A DNA stretch of 38,766 bases, from NCBI GenBank assembly GCA_015657675.1, contig JACDQI010000022.1:1-38766 (forward strand), written 5' to 3'. Within the stretch, counting starts at the first letter, position 1. Every line of letters starts with the position of its first letter. Of this stretch, positions 8,260-17,905 are shown in pieces. This DNA comes from Devosia sp. (lineage in GTDB: Bacteria; Pseudomonadota; Alphaproteobacteria; Rhizobiales; Devosiaceae). The notes below the pieces were generated by a model. The model was not told where the DNA came from. It made no database searches and saw nothing but the letters and a program-made list of their open reading frames with translations. The translations under genes were made by a program, and so were the position numbers.

Positions 8260-8347
8260 TGAGATGTGGTTGGTTTCCTGCGCGCCGCTGAGGCGTCCTG
8301 CCTGGTGCCCGAGGAGTGGCGCCGGGAGTCTGAAAGGGAGAGGAATC

Positions 8348-9672
8348 ATGCTGAAAACCAAACTGATGGGCGCAGTGGCCGCGATGGCGCTGACCGCAGG
8401 CCTGTCGACGGCGGCGCACGCCGAAGTGTCGATCATGTATGCAGAATGGCTGAGCTCCCTGGTCGAGCCGGGTATCGCGGCCTACGAGGCGGCGACCGGC
8501 GACAAGGTAAATGCGATCAAGCTGCCGGGCGACGGATATGTGGAGCGCGTGGCGCTCGACCTCTCAGCCGGCACCGCCGCCGACGTCATCCAGATGGACA
8601 GCTTCGTGGTGTCCGAGCTCGCTTCGGCCGGCTATGTGATGCCGCTCGACGACCTGGCCACCAACTGGGACCAGTACAAGGCCTATATACCGGGCCTGCT
8701 CAACGTGGTTTCGTACGACAGCAAGGTCTATGCGCTGCCGACGGATACCGACGTGCGCATGCTCTGGTACTCCAAGAAGCTCTTCACCGATGCCGGCATT
8801 GCCATGCCGTGGACCCCAAAGTCCTGGGCTGACGTGATCGCGACCGCCGAGACCATCAAGGCCAAGACTGGTGTGGAAGAGGCCTTCCTGCTGCCGGCCG
8901 CACCAAGCAGGGCGAAGCCGCCACCATGCAGGGCTTTTACATGGCGCTGCTCGGCGCCGATGTGCCCGATGGCGACCGCAACCGTCTGCGCAACTGGGCC
9001 GAAGGCAAGTGGATCGGCGACAGCCCGGCTATCCGCCGCACGCTCGAACTCTACAAGACCGTCTACCAGGACAAGCAACTCGCCTCGAAGGCGATCAACT
9101 ACTCGACCGACATCGGCGCTGCCGTGCGCGAAGCCATGACCACCAACAAGATGGGCATTCTGGCCAGCGGCTCGTGGGAGTTCGCATGTCTGTGGGATTG
9201 CAACGGCGTCAACCTGCCGTCGGTCGACGAGCGTAATGCTGCCATTGGCTGGACGCCGTGGCCGGGTTCGGGCGAGCCGGGCACCAAGGCGACCACCAAC
9301 ATTTCTGGTGGCTGGGCGATCGGCATCAATGCCAAGACCCCGAACAAGGACGCCGCCGAGAAGCTGCTGACGACGATCTTCGACAAGGGCAACTTCCTGA
9401 AGTGGACGATCGATAACCGCCGCATGGCTGTCCGTACCGACATCTCGGAATCGCCGGAATACGCTACGGACGCTTACCTGCTGGAAGCCACCAAGCTCGC
9501 CGCCGACACCACCGGTCGCGACACCTATCCGGGATACCAGCGCGTCTCTGCCCTGGTGCAGCAGATGACTGCCGCCATCCTCGATGGTGCTTCGGTCGAT
9601 GAGGTCGTGGCCGAGTACAAGGCCAGCCTGATCGACGAGTTCGGCGAAGAAAACGTGATGACCTACGAATAG
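8348..9672 (+). CDS. Carbohydrate ABC transporter solute-binding protein, frameshifted in this sequence
   Basis: Extracellular (periplasmic) sugar-binding protein of family 1, about 441 aa once one base is restored. The ATG has GGAGAGG just upstream and begins a classical signal peptide ending in AHAEV. The first part (residues 1 to about 184) and the second part (from GTKQGEAATMQGF on) are in different frames. The break is near 8899-8901, where GGCCGGCACC appears to have lost a G; without it the expected LPAGTKQGEAA continues smoothly. Both sides are long and intact, with GGWAIGINAKT in the C-lobe, so a sequencing or assembly indel is more likely than a pseudogene. First gene of the LacI-controlled operon; probably binds an alpha-mannoside or mannose-containing oligosaccharide, judging by the GH38 gene downstream. 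Confidence 0.88.
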
Positions 9673-9707
9673 TCCACGTTCGGACGTCTTCTTCGTCCTC
9701 CCAGGGG

Positions 9708-9732
9708 CAGCGCGGCTGGTTCCGCCGCGCTG
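9708..9732 (+). other. Intercistronic stem-loop after the binding-protein gene
   Basis: CAGCGCGGC and GCCGCGCTG form a perfect 9-bp GC-rich stem with a 7-base loop, extendable by a G-U and a G-C pair. It lies in the 101-base gap between the binding-protein and permease genes with no T tract after it. Stem-loops at this place are known (for example malE-malF) to protect the upstream mRNA and allow more binding protein than permease. Confidence 0.55.
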
Positions 9733-9773
9733 TCTCCCTATAATCTCCAAGTCATTTTCAAGGTCGTCCCCTC

Positions 9774-10664
9774 ATGCGCCGACAGATCCGCCCCTGGCTG
9801 GCATCAAACGGCTGGCTGCTCGCCGCCGGAATGCTTCCCGCAATCCTGCTGGTCGGTGCGTTGATCTACTTCACCGGTTGGGTGGTGGCGATGAGCTTTA
9901 CCGACCTCGAACTGGTGGGTCGCAAGTCGATCGACTGGTCGTGGATCGGACTGACGAATTACGAGCGGTTGTTCACCCGCAAGGGCTTTCTCGACTCGCT
10001 GTGGACGACGGTGATCTTCACGCTGTTCTCGGCGATCATCGGCCAGAGCGTGCTCGGCTTCCTCCTGGCGACAGCACTGCGCGGTACCCGCGGCGTGCTG
10101 CGCAACGTGGTTGAAGTCTCGGTGATGCTGGGCTGGCTGCTGCCCGATATCGTGGCGGCGTTCCTGTGGTCCGCAACCACCTCCAAGACGGGTCTGGTCA
10201 ACAATCTTTTCGTGACGCCGTTCGGCGCGGCGCCGGTCAACTTTATCAATGACCTGGCGCTCCAGATCGTCATCATCGCCAATATCTGGAAGGGTACGGC
10301 CTGGTCGTATCTGCTGTTTGTGGCCGCGCTCGACTCCGTGCCGCGCGAGGTGATCGAAGCCGCCAAGGTGGACGGTGCGTCGCCTTGGCAGCGCGCCTGG
10401 CTGATCGTCTTGCCGATGATCCGCACGCATATCGCGACGAACCTTCTCTTCATCACCATCGCGACCGTCACCTATTTCGCGCTGATCTACGCTATGACCG
10501 GCGGTGGTCCCGGACGGCAGACGCAGGTGCTCGCCATCTTCATGTACGAGCAGAGCTTCAAGATCGGAAAGCTCGGCTATGGCAGCGCCATCTCGGTGGC
10601 CATGCTGATCATCGTGGGCGTGATGTCACTTGCCTATATCCGAATGCTGCGGGAGCCGAAGTAA
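9774..10664 (+). CDS. Carbohydrate ABC transporter permease, MalF type
   Basis: Inner-membrane permease of 296 aa with about six hydrophobic segments, the first at roughly residues 15-35. The EAA loop that docks the ATPase is visible as EAAKVDGASPWQRAWLIVLP around residues 196-215. It would pair with the next gene to form the channel for the sugar captured by the upstream binding protein. The stop is directly followed by the ATG of the MalG-type gene with no gap, indicating coupled translation. Confidence 0.9.
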   Translation: MRRQIRPWLASNGWLLAAGMLPAILLVGALIYFTGWVVAMSFTDLELVGRKSIDWSWIGLTNYERLFTRKGFLDSLWTTVIFTLFSAIIGQSVLGFLLATALRGTRGVLRNVVEVSVMLGWLLPDIVAAFLWSATTSKTGLVNNLFVTPFGAAPVNFINDLALQIVIIANIWKGTAWSYLLFVAALDSVPREVIEAAKVDGASPWQRAWLIVLPMIRTHIATNLLFITIATVTYFALIYAMTGGGPGRQTQVLAIFMYEQSFKIGKLGYGSAISVAMLIIVGVMSLAYIRMLREPK

Positions 10665-11477
10665 ATGGAAACCAAGCCCCCCTCACGCGCGCTCGCCATC
10701 GCTCTCTGCTTTGTGGTGCTGTTCTGGGTGAGCCCGTTCATCTGGCTGATCGCCAACGCGGTCGATCCGGCAGCCAACGGTTCGCTGCGTGTTCCTACCG
10801 CCATCGGCTTTGACAACTTCCTTGAGGCCTTAAGTGGCAATGCCGGACGGCAGTTCCTCAACTCCATCTACATCGCTGCGGGTACGGCAACCCTGACAGT
10901 TGCGATTGCGGCGGCCGCGGCCTATCCGCTCTCCCGCATGGTCATTCCGGGCAAGAATGCGATGCTCTGGCTGCTGGTGCTGCTACGCATGCTGCCCTCG
11001 ACGGGCGTGATCGTGCCGCTCTATTTCACGGCGCAGTCGACCGGGCTGCTGAACATCTTCGGGATCATCATCTCGCTGACCATCCTCAACCTGCCGTTCA
11101 CGCTGCTACTGCTCAAGAACTTCTTCGACACTGTGCCGATCGAGCTCGAAGAAGCGGCCTTCGTGGATGGAGCGAGCCTGTGGCAGATCATCCGCCAGGT
11201 GGTGATGCCGCTGTCACGCGCGGGACTTGCGGTGGTGTGGTTCTTCGCGTTCACCGGGGCATGGAATGAATTCATGCTGCCGCTGATCTTTTCGCGTACG
11301 GAAGCTGGCTTTCCGATGTCGGTGGGCCTCTATGCGGCGTTCGGCCAGAACGGCGCCATCGACTACGGCTTCCTCGCGGCGTTCTCGATCGTCTACGCGG
11401 CCCCGGTCGTGGTCGTTTATTTTCTGCTCCGGCGAAACCTCAATACGGGGTTCGCGGGCGTTGGTGTGAAAGGATAG
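10665..11477 (+). CDS. Carbohydrate ABC transporter permease, MalG type
   Basis: Inner-membrane permease of 270 aa with six predicted membrane segments and the EAA loop EEAAFVDGASLWQIIRQVVM (about residues 162-181). Starts immediately after the stop of the MalF-type gene. The next gene begins seven bases after its stop. No ATP-binding gene follows, so the two permeases must use an ATPase encoded elsewhere, such as a shared MsiK/UgpC-type subunit. Confidence 0.9.
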   Translation: METKPPSRALAIALCFVVLFWVSPFIWLIANAVDPAANGSLRVPTAIGFDNFLEALSGNAGRQFLNSIYIAAGTATLTVAIAAAAAYPLSRMVIPGKNAMLWLLVLLRMLPSTGVIVPLYFTAQSTGLLNIFGIIISLTILNLPFTLLLLKNFFDTVPIELEEAAFVDGASLWQIIRQVVMPLSRAGLAVVWFFAFTGAWNEFMLPLIFSRTEAGFPMSVGLYAAFGQNGAIDYGFLAAFSIVYAAPVVVVYFLLRRNLNTGFAGVGVKG

Positions 11478-11484
11478 AAGGCAA

Positions 11485-14400
11485 ATGAACCCGCTCAAGG
11501 GCAAGCTCGGGCTCCTCGACGATGACGTCAAGCGCGAGGAAAAGCTGCATCGGCTAACGGCCGACCTGGGCAGCAAGATCCTGACGCCAATCGGTGGCGA
11601 GCTCGACTGGCGCTACACCGAGGCCGACCTCACGGCCGCCGACGCTCTCAAGGCTGATTGGCGCAAATGGTCCGAATTCACGCCGCGCACCGTCTGGAGC
11701 AAGAAGCAGGGCAATACCTGGTTCGCCGCCGAGGTCGTGGTGCCGCAGGCTGCCAAGGGGCAGACGCTGGTGATCCGCGTCACGTCGCAGTGGCAGGACC
11801 GCCCGGGCAGCACCGATCCGCAGTGTCTCGCCTATCTCGACGGCGCTACGGCGCAGGCGCTCGACGGCAACCACAATGAGCTGGTGATTGCGCGCAATGC
11901 CAAGCCGGGTGAGCGTCACCTGCTACTGGTCAATGCCTTTACCTTCTTTGATCGCCCGCTGGTCGGCTTCAAGGCCGAGTACATGGTGCGCAACGCCAAG
12001 GTCGAAAAGCTCTACTTCGACCTGCTGACGCCGCTCGAAGTGGCCGAACGGCTGCCGCAGAACGACCAGCGTCGCCATGCGATCATGAACCTTGTCGAGC
12101 AGAGCCTGCGCACCGTCGATCGACGCGGCACGCCTGACGATGCGTCGATCGCGGCGGCCGAAGTGGTCGCGGCGCAGATCTATGCGCTCGAGGATTTCGA
12201 GAAGCAGCCGACGATCTCGGCCGTTGGCCACACGCACCTGGATGTCGGCTGGCTGTGGCGTGTCATGCATACGCGCGACAAGACCGGTCGCAGCTTTGCC
12301 ACGGTGCTCCGCCTGATGGAGGAGTATCCGGATTTCGTGTTCATGTACAACCAGTCGGTGCTGTTCGACTTCCTCAAGACCGATTATCCCGAACTCTGGG
12401 CGGGCGTGAAAAAGCGCGTCAAGTCCAAGCAGTTCGAGATCGAAGGCGCCATGTGGGTGGAGCCCGATGTCAACATCGTCTCGGGCGAGTCGCTGGTGCG
12501 CCAGATCATGCGCGGACGCCGCTTCCATATCGAGGAATTCGGCGTCACGCCCAAGGTGGTCTGGCTGCCAGACACGTTCGGCTATTCGGCGAACCTGCCG
12601 CAGGTGATGGAGCGCTCGGGGCTCGAGTATTTCGTGACCTCAAAGCTCAGCTGGAACGACACGGACCGGCATCCGTGGGACACCTTCTTCTGGAAGGGCA
12701 TCGACGGCACGACGACCAAGGCGCAGCTGATCACGGCGCAGAAGTTCGATAGCGAAGCGATCTTTACCACCTACAACTCCGACCTTTCAGTGTCGGAAGT
12801 AATGGGGGCGTGGAAGCGCTACGAGCCGAAGGCCGTCTATGACGAAGTGCTGCTCTGCTATGGCTATGGCGATGGTGGTGGCGGCCCGACCCGAGCCATG
12901 ATCGAGCGCGGCATCCGGCTCGAAAAGGGCATTCCGGGTGCACCCAAGGTCAAGCTCGAAGGCATCGTGCCGTTCCTCGATCGGCTCGGCGCAGCAATGC
13001 AGGCGGACGCCGCCAAGTTCCCAGTGTGGAATGGCGAACTCTACCTGCAGTACCATCGCGGTACGCTGACCAACGTGGCCAAGAACAAGGCCAACAACCG
13101 CATGGCGGAACGCCGGCTGCGCGAGCTCGAGCTGCTCGCCTCGCTGGCGACGCTGGCCGGCAGCCCTATCCCAAGGCGCAACTGGCGCAGTTCTGGGAAA
13201 CGGTGCTGATCAACCAGTTCCACGACATCCTGCCGGGGACCTCGATCGAGGAGGTCTATATCGACTCCGACGCCGAGTACGCGACGCTGTTCTCGACGCT
13301 GGATTCGGCAAATGGTCCGCTGCATGCCTCGGCCAACGCGGCACTCAAGCCGGCGCGGGGCGAGCTGCGGCTGGTCAACACGCTGAGCCACGCGCGTGAC
13401 GGGATGGTGCGTTTGCCCGGAGCGAAGGCCGGGGCGCTGAGCGTTGGCGGTACGGCCGTGGCGCTGCAGGAGCTGGTCTCGGCCGATGGCAGCAGGGTGC
13501 CGGCGGCACCGGTCGCCTCGCTCCCGTCGTTGGGCTGGACGAGCGCGGCGCTGGGCGAGGCGGTCAAGGCCCCGAAGTCCTCGCTGTCGGTGAGCAAGAG
13601 CAAACTCGAGAACAGCCTCGTCAAAGTGAGCTTTGACGCCAAGGGCGAGATCACTTCGGTGATCGACAAGGCCTCGGGTCGCGAGCTGATCAAGGCGGGT
13701 GAGACGGCCAACCGGCTGGTCGCCTATGAGGACAAGCCGCTCAACTGGGATGCGTGGGATATCGACTCCTACTTCCACGAGCAGGCCTGGCCGCTGGCGG
13801 ATGGAAAGGTCAAGATCGAGGTGGTCGAGACCGGGCCGTGGCGTGCGGCAGTGCGCATCGAGCGCAGCTACCAGGCGTCGAAGTTCGTGCAGGTGGTCTC
13901 GCTCGAGGAAGGCTCGCGCCTCGTCGAGTTCGACACCTGGGCCGACTGGCAGGAACGCCAGACGGTGATCAAGGCGCTATTCCCGTTCGACCTCAACGTC
14001 GCCGAGATCCGCTCCGAGATCCAGTTCGGGCACGTCAAGCGCGCCACGCATCGCAACACCTCCTGGGACCGCGCGCGGTTCGAGGCCAGCATGCATCGCT
14101 GGGTCGACGTCTCCGAGTATGATTTCGGTGCGGCGCTGATCAACGACTGCAAGTACGGCTATGACGCGGTGGAATCGATGGTGCGCATCACGCTGGTGCG
14201 CGGCGCGACGGCGCCTTACGCGGAAGCGGACAAGGGCGAGCATCGCCTGCGTTACGGCCTCTTCGTGCATGCCGGCGTCAGCGATCTCGAGCAGGTTCAC
14301 CTGACGGCCGAGCGCTTCAACAACCCGGTGGCGGTGATTGGCGACACCTCGGTCAGCGGCTCGGCGGAGGCGCAAAGCTTCTCGTTCGCAGCCATCGACA

Positions 14401-14642
14401 ATGACTGCGTGACCATCGAGACGGTCAAGCAGGCCGAAGACGGCAAGGGGCTGATCCTGCGCATCTTCGAGCACGCCAACCGGCGTGTCAGCACGACCGT
14501 GAGCTTCGGGCCGAAGATCAAGTCGGTCTCCCGGGTCAACCTGATGGAAGAAGGCAACGAGCCGGTGGCGCTCGAGGGCAATGCGGTCAAGCTCGACCTG
14601 CGGCCGTTCGAGATCACCACCCTTCGGGTAATACCGGCATAA
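11485..14642 (+). CDS. Alpha-mannosidase, glycoside hydrolase family 38, frameshifted in this sequence
   Basis: Large hydrolase of about 1052 aa after restoring one base, the normal size for bacterial GH38 enzymes, with no signal peptide, so probably cytoplasmic. GH38 landmarks are present: the zinc-binding HTHLDVGWLW (His249, His251, Asp253), the nucleophile Asp363 in WLPDTFGYS, and the His of NQFHDILPGTSI, the last lying after the break. The frame changes near 13158-13162, where one base seems lost between LASLATLAG and QPYPKAQLAQF. The 3' half continues with the long beta-rich C-terminal domains to 14642. It should remove alpha-linked mannose from the imported oligosaccharide or mannoside. 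Linkage preference cannot be read from the sequence. Confidence 0.92.
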
Positions 14643-14658
14643 AGCGCTTGCCATTTGC

Positions 14659-14698
14659 CCCCTCCCTTGGCTTGATCCGGCCAACAAAGGGAGGGGGT
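14659..14698 (+). promoter_or_regulatory. Hairpin that buries the ribosome-binding site of the lactonase gene
   Basis: CCCCCTCCCTT (14659-14669) and AAGGGAGGGGG (14688-14698) are perfect 11-base inverted arms around an 18-base loop. The right arm is itself the Shine-Dalgarno of the gene starting at 14704. In mRNA, the stem would hide the ribosome-binding site, so the lactonase may be translated only when the stem is opened or may be made at a low level. There is no T tract, so it is not a classical terminator. Confidence 0.6.
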
Positions 14699-14703
14699 CA
14701 AAC

Positions 14704-15618
14704 ATGGCCAATGCTTGCTACGAAGTTCTCGATCCGCGCTTTAACGCGACGTTCAACGGCAACGCGCATCTGGACAAGCTCTTTACGGGCTGTCGCTGGG
14801 CCGAGGGGCCGGCCTATTTCGCTGCCGGGCGCTATCTGGTCTGGTCGGACATCCCCAACAATCGCCAGCTGCGCTATGACGAGACCGATGGTCAGGTCTC
14901 GGTATTCCGCCAGCCTGCGGGCAACTCGAACGGCAATACTGTCGACCGGCAAGGCCGGCTGGTGAGCTGCGAGCATGGTGGTCGGCGGGTGAGCCGCACC
15001 GAGCATGACGGTCGGGTGATCACGCTGGCCGACAAGTGGCAGGGCAAGCGCTTCAACTCGCCCAATGATGCGGTGGTGAAGTCGGACGGCTCGATCTGGT
15101 TCACCGATCCGGCCTATGGCATCGAGAGTGACTACGAAGGCGACAAGTCGCCGATGGAGATCGACCGCTGCAATGTCTATCGCATCGATCCGGAGACGGG
15201 CGCGGTGGATGCGGTGATCACCGACATGATCCGGCCCAATGGCATCGCGTTCTCGCTCGATGAGTCCAAGCTCTATGTCGCCGATACGGGCCGCACGCAT
15301 GGGGCGCAGCATCCCAAGCACATCCGCGAGTTCGAAGTCACCGGCAAGGGCGTCGGCAAGAGCCGCGAGTTTGCCGATTGCACGGCGGGGCTGTTCGACG
15401 GCTTCCGGCTCGACAGCGACGGGCGGATCTGGACCAGCGCCGGGGATGGCGTGCACTGCTACGACCCGGACGGCACGCTGCTGGGCAAGGTGCTGGTGCC
15501 CGAAGTGGTGGCCAATGTCGCCTGGGGCGGCGGTACCAAGCGCAACATCCTCTACATCTGCGGCACGACTTCGCTTTATTCCGTGTGGCTGACCGTCAAC
15601 GGCCCCAAACTGGTGTGA
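14704..15618 (+). CDS. SMP-30/gluconolactonase family lactonase
   Basis: Six-bladed beta-propeller lactonase of 304 aa. The metal ligands of the SMP-30 family are recognisable: Glu in CRWAEGPAYF near residue 34, Asn in RFNSPNDAVV, Asn in MIRPNGIAFS and Asp in GFRLDSDGRIWTS. It opens a sugar lactone to the acid. As the last gene of a mannoside operon it may act on mannono-lactone formed by oxidation of released mannose (inference; no dehydrogenase is seen here). The ATG follows GGGAGGGGG, which lies inside a strong hairpin. Confidence 0.88.
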   Translation: MANACYEVLDPRFNATFNGNAHLDKLFTGCRWAEGPAYFAAGRYLVWSDIPNNRQLRYDETDGQVSVFRQPAGNSNGNTVDRQGRLVSCEHGGRRVSRTEHDGRVITLADKWQGKRFNSPNDAVVKSDGSIWFTDPAYGIESDYEGDKSPMEIDRCNVYRIDPETGAVDAVITDMIRPNGIAFSLDESKLYVADTGRTHGAQHPKHIREFEVTGKGVGKSREFADCTAGLFDGFRLDSDGRIWTSAGDGVHCYDPDGTLLGKVLVPEVVANVAWGGGTKRNILYICGTTSLYSVWLTVNGPKLV

Positions 15619-15626
15619 AACGCGAA

Positions 15627-15654
15627 GCCCCGCTTCCCTTGCGGGAAGCGGGGC
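15627..15654. terminator. Bidirectional terminator-like hairpin
   Basis: GCCCCGCTTCCC and GGGAAGCGGGGC form a perfect 12-bp stem with a TTGC tetraloop, between the convergent ends of the lactonase gene (stop at 15618) and the SH3-domain gene (stop at 15679). A T tract is lacking on both sides, so termination efficiency is uncertain, but the position and strength make it the operon's end signal. Confidence 0.7.
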
Positions 15655-15678
15655 CAGCGTCAGTCGAGCGGGGGGCGG

Positions 15679-16035
15679 TTAGTCGCTGACGCAGAGCGAG
15701 CCATAGGGTCCGCCGATGCACACCTGGGCGCCCGGACCACCGTAGCCGTAGTCGTAATAGTCGTCGTCCCAGGCCGGGGCGTAGTCGAGGACGCTGGCCT
15801 TGACCCAGCCGTCCTTGCCCGGGATCATGATCTTGAGCCAGTTGCCGTTCTCGCCGATGATCTTGACCTTCTGGCCTTCGCCGACCCAGTTAACGGTCTG
15901 CGAGGAATTCTTGGGCTTGAACTTGACGTTCGCGTCATGACCAACCCAGGCGTACTGGGCAGCGAACGAGGCGCTGGCGGTGGCGATCACGACGGCGGTG
16001 GCGATAGCGACGGTCTTCAGAGTACGGGTAAACAT
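15679..16035 (-). CDS. Secreted bacterial SH3-domain protein
   Basis: Small protein of 118 aa with a signal peptide (cleavage likely after SASFA, about residue 25) followed by one bacterial SH3 domain: VNWVGEGQKVKIIGENGNWL then IPGKDGWVKASVL. The tail is rich in Asp, Tyr and Gly and has two Cys that could pair. SH3b domains usually bind peptidoglycan, so an envelope role is likely. The ATG has GGAAGGA upstream. It stands alone between a terminator-like hairpin and a 202-base gap that holds its promoter; no clear -35/-10 was fixed there. Confidence 0.8.
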   Translation of the reverse strand: MFTRTLKTVAIATAVVIATASASFAAQYAWVGHDANVKFKPKNSSQTVNWVGEGQKVKIIGENGNWLKIMIPGKDGWVKASVLDYAPAWDDDYYDYGYGGPGAQVCIGGPYGSLCVSD

Positions 16036-16237
16036 TTCGAAGTCCTTCCGGGTTGGGTTGCTGGCATCTCTGCCTTGACCAACACCCTATGGTGGAGCCG
16101 CTGAACCGACCCTGAGGGGCATATGTGCTTTCCGTTCATAATCGGGGGCACGGCAGATTTCTGTAGATTGCGCGGCCAATTGCGCTTCACTGTCGCGACT
16201 CCCCGTATGATTGCGGGGTGGGCGTGATGGAGTGCGG

Positions 16238-16426
16238 ATGAGCTACAAACCTTTCGACGCCGATGCGCTGATCGAGGCGACAGCGCCTTTGCTGCAGTTG
16301 CAGATTGCCCAAGACTATCGCCCAGGGGTGAAGCAGAACCTCAAGACGGCGGCCAAGATGGCGGCGCTGGTGCTGCAGGTGAAGCTGCCCGACGACACCG
16401 AACCGGCGCCGGTCTACCGCCCATGA
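16238..16426 (+). CDS. atzG: AtzG-like small subunit (DUF4089), copy 2
   Basis: A 62-residue homologue of the protein at 1833. Both share the pattern [20 protein letters not shown], a following helix KMAxLxxxVxL and the C-terminal EPAPVYRP. The stop overlaps the ATG of the second atzE copy by ATGA, exactly as in copy 1. It would be the partner subunit of that amidase. A possible -10 (TATGAT, 16206-16211) lies 26 bases before the ATG but lacks a well-spaced -35. The ATG at 16238 was chosen over an upstream in-frame GTG because the family match begins here. Confidence 0.85.
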   Translation: MSYKPFDADALIEATAPLLQLQIAQDYRPGVKQNLKTAAKMAALVLQVKLPDDTEPAPVYRP

Positions 16427-17814
16427 CGCCGAGCGCCAGTGCTCTGGAGATTGCCGAGTCCGTCCGTGATGGGCGCGTAACGGCGCGGTCCGTGGTGGAA
16501 GCAGCGCTTTCGCGTGCGCATGGCCACAATCAGGCGCTGGATGCCTTTACCGACATCGTCGACGATCGGGCGCGCGATCGGGCCGACGTGATCGACGGGC
16601 TGGCGCATGGCGGTGGTGACCCCGGTCCGCTGGCGGGTGTGCCGTTCGCGGCCAAGAATCTCTATGACATTGCCGGGCTGACGACCCGCGCCGGCAGCAA
16701 GATCAATCGCGGCAACCGACCGGCCAAGGCCGATGCGACGCTGATCCGGCGGCTCGAGGCGGCAGGCGCGATCCTGGTCGGTGCCTGCAACATGGACGAG
16801 TACGCGTATGGCTTTGTGGGCGAGAATGCTCATGACGGGCCGAGCCGCAATCCACATGACCTCGACCACATGACCGGCGGCTCGTCGGCCGGGCCAGCTG
16901 CAGCGGTGGCGGCCGGCATCGTGCCGATCTCACTGGGGTCGGACACCAATGGCTCGATCCGGGTACCGGCCTCGTTCTGCGGCCTTTTCGGGCTCAAGGC
17001 GACGTACGGGCGGTTGAGCCGGGCGGGGACGTTTCCGTTCGTCGCCAGCCTTGACCATGTCGGGCCGCTCGGGCGCTCGGCGCGTGACCTGGCGCTGGTC
17101 TATGACGTGATGCAGGGGTTCGATGAGGCCGACCCGGCGATGACCAAGCGGCCGAACGAGCCGGTTGCATCGCGACTCAAGCACATGATCCCAGGCGTTC
17201 GCATTGCCATGGCGGATGGCTATTTTGCCGGCGACGGGGTGGCGCGGGAGGCCGTGCTGCATGTCGCCAAGGCTCTGGACGTAACGCGAGTGGTGTCGAT
17301 CGCTGATGCGCATGCGGCGCGGGCCGCCGCCTTCCTGATCACCATGGCGGAGGGTGCAACGCTGCATCTCGACCGGCTGCGGAACTGGCCGGGCTCGTTC
17401 GATCCGGACGTGCGCGATCGGCTGTTGGCCGGCACGCTGTTGCCTGCCGCCTGGGTTGGTCAGTCGCAAAAGCTGCGTCGGCATTTCCGCGAGAATGTGC
17501 TCAAGCTCTTTGACGGTCTCGACGCTATCCTGGTGCCATCTACGCCGATGACAGCGCCGCTGATCGGCCAGAAGACGGCGATGTTCGGCGGCGTGGAAAT
17601 GCCGCTGCGGCCGCATATCGGCATCTTCACCCAGCCGTTCTCGTTCATCGGCCTGCCGGTGGTGAGCGTGCCGGTCTGGCTCAAAGGCGAGACGCTGCCG
17701 ATCGGGGTGCAGATCATCGCGCCACCCTGGCGGGAAGATATTGCGCTACGGATCGCGCACCAGCTGGAAACGGCCGGTATTGCCAAGGCACCGGTGGCGC
17801 AGGCCTTTGCCTGA
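16423..17814 (+). CDS. atzE: AtzE-family amidase, 1-carboxybiuret hydrolase-like, copy 2
   Basis: Amidase of 463 aa closely similar along its length to the copy at 2006. The triad is intact: Lys78 (VPFAAKN), cis-Ser154 (HMTGGSSAGP) and Ser178 (DTNGSIRVP). The glycine-rich loop after the cis-Ser differs: GGSSAGPAAA here and GGSSGGSGSA in copy 1. Unlike copy 1 it has no biuH, MTHFS-like gene or atzH beside it; the next gene is pncB, 91 bases on. It may be an ancient duplicate with a shifted substrate, such as another ureido or N-carboxy compound, or it may supply the same activity under different control. Confidence 0.88.
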   Translation: MTPSASALEIAESVRDGRVTARSVVEAALSRAHGHNQALDAFTDIVDDRARDRADVIDGLAHGGGDPGPLAGVPFAAKNLYDIAGLTTRAGSKINRGNRPAKADATLIRRLEAAGAILVGACNMDEYAYGFVGENAHDGPSRNPHDLDHMTGGSSAGPAAAVAAGIVPISLGSDTNGSIRVPASFCGLFGLKATYGRLSRAGTFPFVASLDHVGPLGRSARDLALVYDVMQGFDEADPAMTKRPNEPVASRLKHMIPGVRIAMADGYFAGDGVAREAVLHVAKALDVTRVVSIADAHAARAAAFLITMAEGATLHLDRLRNWPGSFDPDVRDRLLAGTLLPAAWVGQSQKLRRHFRENVLKLFDGLDAILVPSTPMTAPLIGQKTAMFGGVEMPLRPHIGIFTQPFSFIGLPVVSVPVWLKGETLPIGVQIIAPPWREDIALRIAHQLETAGIAKAPVAQAFA

Positions 17815-17905
17815 GGTCCAGCGGCTGCAACGTTCCAACCTTCGTCGGCTGGCTTTTTGACTGACGACCCCTTAGACACGGGGGGCGAGTTGGAAGGGCT
17901 GCCTG

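Noticed and set aside
8213-8347. Upstream extension of the binding-protein gene
   Set aside because: Would run through the LacI operator and place residues before a clear signal peptide; GGAGAGG supports 8348.
16201-16218. CCCCG/CGGGG hairpin before atzG2
   Set aside because: Only five base pairs with a wide loop around a possible -10; too weak to call a regulatory structure.
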